DNA of 64,000 nucleotides, taken from contig CAVWRM010000001.1 in assembly GCA_963757525.1 (NCBI GenBank), positions 3,596,001-3,660,000 of the forward strand, written 5' to 3'. This stretch comes from CAVVWJ01 sp963757525. Its GTDB lineage: Bacteria > Gemmatimonadota > Gemmatimonadetes > Gemmatimonadales > GWC2-71-9. Below the pieces are notes generated by a model. That model saw only the letters and a program-made list of their open reading frames with translations, made no database searches and had not been told where the DNA came from. How positions within the stretch are numbered: position 1 is the stretch's first letter; every line of letters starts with the position of its first letter. Position numbers and translations under genes: made by a program. Of the stretch, positions 58,137-64,000 are shown piece by piece.

Positions 58137-58583
58137 TCAGAGCCGCTTCCGATACACGTGTTGGGTCTTGGTCCGTCCATAGCCGAGCCGCTCGTAGAAG
58201 GGATGCGACTCGAGCCGGACGACGTTGCTCCGCACGGACATCTCCGTGATGCCCCGGTCCTGAGCCCATCGCTCCACGACGCGCACGAGCTGCCGTCCCA
58301 CACCCACTCCACGATGATCCTGGTCCACCACGAGCCCGAGCAGCTCGCAACGGACAGGAGCCTCCAGGAACCGCTGCTCCGCCCCGTGCACCCATCCGAT
58401 CACGACGTCGCCCTCACACCCGACCAGGACGACTTCGTCATCCCGCTCGAGCACCATCCCGAGACGCTCGGCCATCACGCCGGCAGAGACGGGGTAATCG
58501 AGCTGAGCGCTGAGCGCGGCGATGGCGACCCCATCCTCGTCCGTGGCCGGCCGGACCTTCATCGGGGGTGAATGCCGCATCAT
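58137..58583 (-). CDS. GNAT family N-acetyltransferase
   Basis: This 148-residue protein has the GNAT pattern KVRPATDEDGVAIAALSAQL, ELLGLVVDQDHRGVGVGRQL with the acetyl-CoA loop RGVGVGR, and WAQDRGITEMSVRSNVVRLE then HPFYERLGYGRTKTQHVYRK. The order and the SHPFYERLGYxRxKTQHVF-type end resemble AAC(6')-like GNATs; no substrate is assigned. Two ATGs at 58583 and 58580 are possible. It is preceded by the HAD remnant on the same strand. Confidence 0.82.
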   Translation of the reverse strand: MMRHSPPMKVRPATDEDGVAIAALSAQLDYPVSAGVMAERLGMVLERDDEVVLVGCEGDVVIGWVHGAEQRFLEAPVRCELLGLVVDQDHRGVGVGRQLVRVVERWAQDRGITEMSVRSNVVRLESHPFYERLGYGRTKTQHVYRKRL

Positions 58584-58585
58584 GA

Positions 58586-59013
58586 CTACCCGCCCGCGAG
58601 CCAGATCGAGGGAACGTCCGCCACCGTCTCGACGATATGGGTACGCGGAGCGGCGCGTAGGGTGTCGCGGTCGTGGGCGCCGGTCAGGACCGCCACCCGA
58701 TAGGCCACTCCGGCGTTCCTGCCTGCTTCCATGTCCCGCACGGTGTCACCCACCACGGCGACGTCGCGGACGTCGATGACCGCGCTCCGCTCCATCGCGC
58801 GAAAAATCATGTAGGGGGCCGGACGTCCCTCAGGAACGTCGTCGCTGCAGATGCACGCGTCGATCTGGTCCGCCCAGTCCACTGCGTTCATGATCAGATC
58901 CACGATCTGCCGGTCGAAGCCGCTCGTCACAGCCACTCTGATGCCGGCGGCACGCAGCCGCGCGAGCGCCTCACCCACGTGCCGCCGAGGTCGAACGCGA
59001 CGAGGGCGACCAT
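58586..59013 (-). pseudogene. Phosphonatase-like HAD hydrolase with the cap region deleted
   Basis: The 5' end encodes MVALVAFDLGGTWV, which matches HAD motif I (the nucleophile Asp in DLGGT). The 3' end, in another frame, encodes EALARLRAAGIRVAVTSGFD, IVDLIMNAVDWADQIDACIC, SDDVPEGRPAPYMIFRAMER and VAVVGDTVRDMEAGRNAGVA, the HAD motifs II-IV of phosphonatase-like enzymes. About 80-90 residues (the cap) between them are missing and the frame breaks at the join. It keeps its start, two bases after an acetyltransferase stop, and its stop. Confidence 0.78.
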
Positions 59014-59015
59014 GG

Positions 59016-59477
59016 TCAGACCTCGACGCTGTACACGATGAACCCCGAGTGCGTCGCGATCTGGTCGTACAAGCGGCGGGCGGCCGCGTTCGCTTCCTGC
59101 GTCTGCCAGTAGACCCGGCACACACCCGCGGCTCGGGCGCGCTCGTACACCGCGTCGATCAATGCCCTCCCGATCCCGCGGCCACGTTCGGCCGGCGCGG
59201 TGAACAGGTCCTGGAGGTAGCACGTCAGCTCGAGTCTCGTGGTGCTCCGATGAAAAAGATAATGGGCCAGCCCGACTACCCTGCCCTCGAGCGCCGCCAC
59301 CAGAGCGAACACCGGCTCGGCGGAATCGAAGAAGCGCCGCCACGTTGTGGCCGTCACCTCGGGTGGCAAGGCCGTGGCGCCGCTCCGGCCGTAGAATGCG
59401 TTGTACCCATCCCAGAGCGGTTGCCACCCTGACAAGTCGTCCTGGCGAATCGGGCGAACGATCACCGGGCTAGGCAT
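59016..59477 (-). CDS. GNAT family N-acetyltransferase
   Basis: This 153-residue protein has the GNAT pattern VIVRPIRQDDLSGWQPLWDG, FALVAALEGRVVGLAHYLFH, CYLQDLFTAPAERGRGIGRA with the acetyl-CoA loop RGRGIGR, and VYERARAAGVCRVYWQTQEA then RLYDQIATHSGFIVY. Its family includes aminoglycoside 6'-type and diamine acetyltransferases. ATG 59477 was chosen over 59492 since the strand begins there. The stop lies two bases before the HAD remnant start. Confidence 0.82.
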   Translation of the reverse strand: MPSPVIVRPIRQDDLSGWQPLWDGYNAFYGRSGATALPPEVTATTWRRFFDSAEPVFALVAALEGRVVGLAHYLFHRSTTRLELTCYLQDLFTAPAERGRGIGRALIDAVYERARAAGVCRVYWQTQEANAAARRLYDQIATHSGFIVYSVEV

Positions 59478-59602
59478 GACTCTTTGGGCCACCCGAAGAC
59501 GGCAAACCCCGCCTGCGCGACGCTGCCGACGGCCTCAGTCGCAAGACCCTGCCTCGTGTAACTGGTGCGGACCCGGTAGCCGACAGCGACATGCAGAGGC
59601 GC
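59462..59602 (-). pseudogene. GNAT fragment (core strand only)
   Basis: In one frame 46 codons without a plausible start encode APLHVAVGYRVRTSYTRQGL then ATEAVGSVAQAGFAVFGW, ending PKESCLAR. This matches the central strand of RimJ-type GNATs (VGYxVRxxxxxxGLATEAV). The N-terminal third and the motif B end are absent, so it is a remnant. It overlaps the 5' end of the next acetyltransferase and ends right at its start region. Confidence 0.5.
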
Positions 59603-59604
59603 CC

Positions 59605-60111
59605 CTAGACTCGAAAGAGGGTCTGACTCAGCAGAAGCGCCCACCCGTACAGGCCGGCGCCGAATATCGTGTGAGTCACGAGACTCTTGACTCTGGCCTG
59701 GTTCGGCTTCGGCGTCTTCGACGCCGCGACGCCGAGCCCGAAGGAGGGCTGCATGACCAGGAAAGGAATGAGCGTGGTCACGACGCCGAACGTCAACGCG
59801 GGCAGCAGCGTCGGCTGCATGAGCCAGCGTTGCGGCGCGAGCAGGACGAACACCATGGCAAGGCTGGTGCCGATGAGGTAATGAGCGATCCACCCCACGG
59901 CGCACTCGTGCGGCCTCCGTTGAGCGGCGGCGATGCTTCGATGGACGAAGGTGCCTCCCGGCATGTGGAGAAGCCACCGCCCGAGGAGGCAGAAGTCCAG
60001 GGAAGGGACGTCGAACCCGCGCCGCAGAAACAAGGCCCACAGATCGATCAGCAGCGTGGCGCCGAGCCCGATCAGCACGGCACCTATCACGCAGGGGACT
60101 TCGATCGCCAC
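59605..60111 (-). CDS. DUF2938 membrane protein
   Basis: This 168-residue protein has four predicted membrane helices and DUF2938 features: IGLGATLLIDLWALFLRRGF, FCLLGRWLLHMPGGTFVHRS and VGWIAHYLIGTSLAMVFV then FLVMQPSFGLGVAASKTPKP. The family is uncharacterised. It starts at GTG 60111 directly after a TAG that ends a short open stretch. About 172 bases between it and the GlgE gene (60115-60286) hold only weak open frames. Confidence 0.8.
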   Translation of the reverse strand: MAIEVPCVIGAVLIGLGATLLIDLWALFLRRGFDVPSLDFCLLGRWLLHMPGGTFVHRSIAAAQRRPHECAVGWIAHYLIGTSLAMVFVLLAPQRWLMQPTLLPALTFGVVTTLIPFLVMQPSFGLGVAASKTPKPNQARVKSLVTHTIFGAGLYGWALLLSQTLFRV

Positions 60112-60286
60112 CTAGCCAGCGGCCTCGCGAGAGAGCACATGCGCGTGCCGGGGGATGGACCGCCACCGGCCATTCTCGAGCTGCCAGTAAAGGCGATCCG
60201 TGGCTGCTCCTCGACGGCGCGGATCCCGGGCTCCCAGTCGGCGGCGTCCGTCGCGGAAGGTGATTGGGTCATGAGTTCGGCACCGG

Positions 60287-62290
60287 CTACAGGAAATAGT
60301 CGAAGTCCCGCTCGGTCCGTGTCCGGCGGCGCACCCTGAGCACATGCGCCGGGAGGACGTGGGGATCGAACTCCACGTAGTTCCGCGAGCCATGCCACAG
60401 GTAGCGGCCTCCGCCCAGCTCGTCGTGGACCTGGAACGGCTGGCCGGCCTCGAGCCCGAGCGCGGCGAGATCCAGGTGCACCCAGCCGGCCTGGGTGTGG
60501 CGGGGGTCGAGATTCACGACGATGACCATTGCGTTGTCCTGCTCCTCGGTGACCTTGCTGTAGCACAAGAGCGACGGCAGGTCGGTCGGGTGAAAGCGCA
60601 GGCCCCGGTCGCGCTGCAGTGCCGGGTTGGCGCGCCGGATCCGGTTCACCCTGGCGATGAACTCCCGCAGGCTCCAGTCGTCCTCGAGATCCCAGCGGCG
60701 AATCTCGTACTTCTCGCTGTTCAGGTATTCCTCGCTCCCCGGCGACCGGGGCTCGTGCTCGCCCAGCTCGAATGCCGGCCCGTAGATCCCATAGCTCGCC
60801 CCCAGGGTGGCCGCGAGCACGAGCCTGATCATGAAGGCGGGGCGGCCGCCGATCTGGAGATACTCGGTCAGAATGTCGGGAGTGTTGGGCCAGAGGTTGG
60901 GCCGGAAGAACTCGCGGACCTCGGTTTGAGTCAGCTCCGTGAAATAGTCGGTCAGCTCCTCCTTGCTATTGCGCCAGGCGAAATAGGTGTAGGACTGGGT
61001 GAACCCCAACTTGGCCAACCGGTACATGACCTTTGGCCGGGTAAACGCCTCGGCGAGAAAGATCACGTCCGGATGCGTGCCCTGCACCTCGCGGATCAGC
61101 CACTCCCAGAAGGCGAACGCCTTGGTGTGCGGGTTGTCGACACGGAAGATCCGTACGCCGCGCCTCACCCAGTCGAGCACCACGCCGCGGAGCGCGTCCC
61201 AGAGCGCCCGCCAGTCCTCGGTCTCGAAATCGATCGGGTAGATGTCCTGGTACTTTTTCGGAGGGTTCTCGGCGTACTGAATGGTCCCGTCGGGGCGCTC
61301 GCGGAACCAGCTCCGGTGGGCCGTAACCCAGGGGTGGTCGGGCGAGCACTGGAAGGCGAGGTCGAGGGCGATCTCGATGCCGCGCTCGCCGGCCGAGCGG
61401 AGCAGCCGCTCGAAGTCGGCCACGGTGCCGAGCGCCGGATGGATCTCGCTGTGGCCGCCTTCGGGTGAGCCGATGGCCCAGGGACTTCCGGGATCGTCCG
61501 GGCCCGCCTCGAGCGCATTGTTGGGCCCCTTCCGGAAGCCGGCCCCGACCGGGTGCACCGGGGGGAGGTACAGCACGTCGAAGCCCATGGAGGCGACATA
61601 GTCGAGCCGACGCTCGACGTCGGCAAAGGTGCCGTGGGTGCCATCGCCGCGGGTCGAGCGAGGGAACAGCTCGTACCACGCGCCGGCGCGGGCCCGCTCC
61701 CTGTCGACCCGGACGCCGAGCTCGCGGGGGTAGGCGGTGGCCTGACGGCGATCCGGGAAGCGGGCCATCGCGCCGGCCAGCTCGGGCGAGAGCGCCAGGC
61801 TCTCGCGCTCGTCGGGCGACCCCTCGCCGCCCAGCACGCGCGCCCAGCGCCCCAGGCGAGCCCGCTCGCGCGCCGGCGCCCGCGCGGCGGCCGCGGCCAC
61901 CAGCGCGGCACCGATCAGCAGCTCCACCGCGAGATCCTGGCCCGCTGCGCGCCGCTTGGGGAAGTCGGCGCGCCAGGTCAGAAAGTGATCCACCCACCCC
62001 TCGACCGTGTATCGCCACCCACCCAGCCGGTTCACCAGGAACCCGGCGCCCCACCGATCGTTGCCCAACGCCACCATCGGGACTTCGGTCCAGCCTCGTT
62101 CGCTCTCGTGCCGGTAGCGGAGCACCACCGCGATGTGGTCGTGCCCGTCCGCGAACGCATCGACCTCGACGTTCACCGTCTCGCCGACCACCCGCTTCAC
62201 GGGAAACCGTCCGGCGTCGATTTCCGGCGCCATTCCCTCGAGGACGACCCGCGCGCGGCCGTTCTCGGGCCGCTCGTCGCGGGCCGTCAC
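60287..62290 (-). CDS. glgE: Alpha-1,4-glucan:maltose-1-phosphate maltosyltransferase (GlgE)
   Basis: This 667-residue enzyme has an N-terminal domain (about 1-190) and a GH13 catalytic barrel. Catalytic residues are the nucleophile Asp385 in FRVDNPHTK and the acid/base Glu414 in FLAEAFTRP, 29 residues apart as in Streptomyces GlgE. The substrate-site loop NPPKKYQDIYPIDF is typical of GlgE. It transfers maltose from maltose-1-phosphate to alpha-glucan. It starts at GTG 62290 in a GTGA overlap with the upstream channel-like gene. Confidence 0.93.
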   Translation of the reverse strand: MTARDERPENGRARVVLEGMAPEIDAGRFPVKRVVGETVNVEVDAFADGHDHIAVVLRYRHESERGWTEVPMVALGNDRWGAGFLVNRLGGWRYTVEGWVDHFLTWRADFPKRRAAGQDLAVELLIGAALVAAAAARAPARERARLGRWARVLGGEGSPDERESLALSPELAGAMARFPDRRQATAYPRELGVRVDRERARAGAWYELFPRSTRGDGTHGTFADVERRLDYVASMGFDVLYLPPVHPVGAGFRKGPNNALEAGPDDPGSPWAIGSPEGGHSEIHPALGTVADFERLLRSAGERGIEIALDLAFQCSPDHPWVTAHRSWFRERPDGTIQYAENPPKKYQDIYPIDFETEDWRALWDALRGVVLDWVRRGVRIFRVDNPHTKAFAFWEWLIREVQGTHPDVIFLAEAFTRPKVMYRLAKLGFTQSYTYFAWRNSKEELTDYFTELTQTEVREFFRPNLWPNTPDILTEYLQIGGRPAFMIRLVLAATLGASYGIYGPAFELGEHEPRSPGSEEYLNSEKYEIRRWDLEDDWSLREFIARVNRIRRANPALQRDRGLRFHPTDLPSLLCYSKVTEEQDNAMVIVVNLDPRHTQAGWVHLDLAALGLEAGQPFQVHDELGGGRYLWHGSRNYVEFDPHVLPAHVLRVRRRTRTERDFDYFL

Positions 62291-62985
62291 AGGTTGGGCA
62301 CCACGGTGTCGGGCTCCGGCCGCTTCTCCGCGCGCTGCTCCCAGGAGCGGCTCACCATGTCCTTCGAGCCGAGCCCCACCGCGAGGGCCAGCGCGAGCAC
62401 GATCCCGCCGAACAGGATGCCGAAGGCCACGGTCAGGATCTCCCCGCCGATGCTCAGGTGGTGCAGCGCCATGGCGAGCGTGAGCAGCAGCACCAGCCAC
62501 TTGGCCCCGAGGCTCAGGAGCCGGGCGGACTGGATCTGCATGTTGACCGCGCTGATGAGCACGCCCCGCGACACGTAGCGCGCGAGCACGCTCCCCGCCA
62601 GCAGCAGGAGCACCGCCACGAACACGTTGGGCAGGAAGAGCAAGAGGCGGCTGGCGACGGTCGTCATGAGCGTCGCGTCGAGCGCGGCAATGCCCACCAG
62701 CATGCCGAGGAGGAGGACCGACCAGAAGAGGAGACGGCTCACCAGCCGCGTCGGACTCCGAGACGGCGACCACTCCGCCAGCGGATCGAGCCCCAGGTGC
62801 TCGATCTGCTGGTCGAACCGGAGCCACGCGAGCAGGCGGGATGCGCTCCTGGCGATCAGCCAGCCGAGGACCAGCGCGATGATCACCGATACCAGGAAAG
62901 CCACGATCCCGGGAACGAAGCTCGCGAGGCTGGTGAGCACCCGGGCGATGGACTGGCGTAACGCGTCGTTCACCTGGTCCCACAT
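62287..62985 (-). CDS. Conserved TM-helix (CmpX/MscS-like) membrane protein
   Basis: This 232-residue protein has about five predicted membrane helices and resembles the conserved TM helix (PF05552) family related to small-conductance mechanosensitive channels and CmpX: FVPGIVAFLVSVIIALVLGW near the start, LPNVFVAVLLLLAGSVLARY then LARYVSRGVLISAVNMQIQS, and GILFGGIVLALALAVGLGSK at the C-terminal side. The MscS pore helix is not obvious. It is coupled by GTGA to the GlgE gene. Confidence 0.8.
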   Translation of the reverse strand: MWDQVNDALRQSIARVLTSLASFVPGIVAFLVSVIIALVLGWLIARSASRLLAWLRFDQQIEHLGLDPLAEWSPSRSPTRLVSRLLFWSVLLLGMLVGIAALDATLMTTVASRLLLFLPNVFVAVLLLLAGSVLARYVSRGVLISAVNMQIQSARLLSLGAKWLVLLLTLAMALHHLSIGGEILTVAFGILFGGIVLALALAVGLGSKDMVSRSWEQRAEKRPEPDTVVPNL

Positions 62986-63015
62986 GGCGGTCTCCTTCGG
63001 CCGGCGGGCCGGCGG

Positions 63016-64000
63016 CTATGGATTGAAGCGGTCCGGCCAGCGCCAGCGCGAGATCAAATAGGGCTTTTCGGCCTCGTACCGGAGGCACAGCTGCTCGATG
63101 CGCTGCTCGACTCGGGCCGGCTCGACGTCCTGCACCTCCATCACGAACGAGGCCAGCCAGCCCATGAACAGCGGGGTAAAGGCGGAGAGCAGATGGTCGC
63201 GGTTCATGACCCGCGTCCGGTGGGCGAGGGCGAAGTCGTAGACCGTGCGGGCCCAGAGCTCGTCGGGAAAGCGGAAATCCGCGTCGGGCAGCTGGGCCAG
63301 CTTCCGGAGGCCGAGCAGCGAGGCGGGCGGCAGGACGAGCCCCCACACCTCTGAGAGATTCTTCTGGCCCAGCCGGAAGGAGTCAAGCCCGCGACGGACG
63401 TCCACCGCCACCGGCTCGACCTCGGCGGACTGGATCTCGCCCTGAATCGGGACCGGCTCCGAGCCACGGATCTTCTGCCACACGCTCACGTTGCGCTCGA
63501 GCTCGACGAACAGGGCGCCCAGCAGGCGGGACTGGCGCTCGCCCAGGTCGGCCGGGGCCTCGACCCCCACCTGGGTCCGCACTCCGAGGAAGGCCTGAGC
63601 CAGCCGAAACCCCCCGCAGAGCGCCTGGGTCACCAGCCACACATCGCTCCCGGTCCGGGCCAGGTCCGCGGACCCGCCGCGGCCAAGACAGTGGGTCACG
63701 AACCGGTCGGAGCAGGCGAACTCGCCGGCGATGGGAAAGCGCAGCCGCTTGCCGTAGAGAGCCCGGGTCAACGGGTACGCGATGCCCTTGGTCATCGGAC
63801 CGTCGAACCGGTGGCGCAGGTAATACGGCGCGACGAAGTCAGCCTGCCCGGATGCGACCGGGGTGGTAAGACGGGGCACCCACTCGGGCGTCACGCTGGT
63901 CACATTGGCGTCGATGATCGCGACGCCCCGGGCGGAGAGACCCCGTGCCGCCTCGAAGATGGCCAGGAGCGCGGCCGGCCGGCCCGGCAATCCCTCGAGC
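63016..64000 (-). CDS. Glycosyltransferase, N-terminus beyond the window
   Basis: The visible 327 residues are the C-terminal part of a GT-A glycosyltransferase; the start lies beyond the right edge. A DxN-type motif IIDANVTSV, then SGQADFVAPYYLRHRFDGPM and RALYGKRLRFPIAGEFACSD match the glucosyl-3-phosphoglycerate synthase or mannosylglycerate-synthase-like group. It may make a compatible-solute sugar. It precedes the channel-like and GlgE genes on the same strand, so it likely belongs to one operon. Confidence 0.75.
   Translation of the reverse strand, partial: LEGLPGRPAALLAIFEAARGLSARGVAIIDANVTSVTPEWVPRLTTPVASGQADFVAPYYLRHRFDGPMTKGIAYPLTRALYGKRLRFPIAGEFACSDRFVTHCLGRGGSADLARTGSDVWLVTQALCGGFRLAQAFLGVRTQVGVEAPADLGERQSRLLGALFVELERNVSVWQKIRGSEPVPIQGEIQSAEVEPVAVDVRRGLDSFRLGQKNLSEVWGLVLPPASLLGLRKLAQLPDADFRFPDELWARTVYDFALAHRTRVMNRDHLLSAFTPLFMGWLASFVMEVQDVEPARVEQRIEQLCLRYEAEKPYLISRWRWPDRFNP

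Noticed and set aside
60087..60272. A short open frame after GlgE
   Set aside because: It has a start but overlaps the DUF2938 start, has no ribosome-binding site and looks like no family. Another frame here ends in a stop next to the DUF2938 start, but neither is convincing.

Overview
The window is GC-rich (about two-thirds G+C by eye) and tightly packed with ordinary chromosomal genes. Many neighbours overlap by a few bases (ATGA, GTGA, TTGA), and no gap without a gene exceeds about 210 bases. I found no rRNA, tRNA, CRISPR array, insertion sequence or prophage. The gene mix points to a Gram-negative, soil-type bacterium, most likely a Gemmatimonadota member. It includes many secreted proteins and lipoproteins, several class C beta-lactamase-like hydrolases, three DinB-fold proteins, at least seven GNAT acetyltransferases, a DUF5916 protein, RCC1 and YVTN propeller lipoproteins, and paired M55 aminopeptidases. 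That assignment is inferred from gene content and base composition, not from a marker gene.

Layout. 1-7.4 kb: a minus-strand run with a cut lipoprotein, a small monooxygenase-fold protein, a CopD-like membrane protein, a Tat-type M24 peptidase, two serine hydrolases, two acetyltransferases and a DinB protein. 7.4-9.3 kb: ammonium transporter plus a P-II protein that lacks the uridylylated tyrosine. 9.4-21.2 kb: small membrane and hypothetical proteins, an APC permease, a Nudix hydrolase, a PrcB-like lipoprotein, RidA, YCII, an alpha/beta hydrolase, a DUF3574 lipoprotein and a MarR regulator. 21.3-25.7 kb: a plus-strand set of TPR-LuxR regulator, flavoprotein monooxygenase and PLP decarboxylase. 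25.7-31.5 kb: cupin, HD hydrolase, a collapsed thioesterase, membrane and Cys-rich proteins, DinB, DUF5916 and a nucleoside deaminase. 31.5-36.7 kb: a collapsed sigma factor with heptamer repeats, a BNR-propeller gene coupled to a MoaD/ThiS-like gene, a P1 peptidase coupled to a TIGR00725 protein, and an apparently leaderless MarR-GNAT fusion. 36.7-45.5 kb: many small genes, a methyltransferase, TfoX-N, ACT, isochorismatase-like, Mug glycosylase and a CdiI-like immunity protein, plus collapsed cupin and serine hydrolase genes. 45.6-54.4 kb: serine hydrolase with TPR, tandem M55 peptidases, aldehyde dehydrogenase and two propeller lipoproteins. 54.4-60.1 kb: DUF4184, YjbR, a PAS-like protein, an AlkA-type glycosylase, flavin reductase, acetyltransferases, DUF2938 and more remnants. 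60.3-64 kb: GlgE maltosyltransferase, a TM-helix channel-like protein and a cut glycosyltransferase, a likely alpha-glucan or compatible-solute operon.

The most unusual feature is a recurring type of gene damage. At least six genes keep their start codon, often their ribosome-binding site or ATGA overlap, and their last 15 to 270 codons, but have lost the middle: a PaaI-type thioesterase, a DUF6596 sigma factor, a cupin, a serine hydrolase, a methyltransferase and a phosphonatase-like HAD hydrolase. A GNAT fragment may be a seventh. Other points of interest are two head-to-head heptamer arrays that form a near-perfect 26-bp inverted repeat, the propeller/ubiquitin-like gene pair, a leaderless gene under a double palindrome, and a probable CTG start codon.
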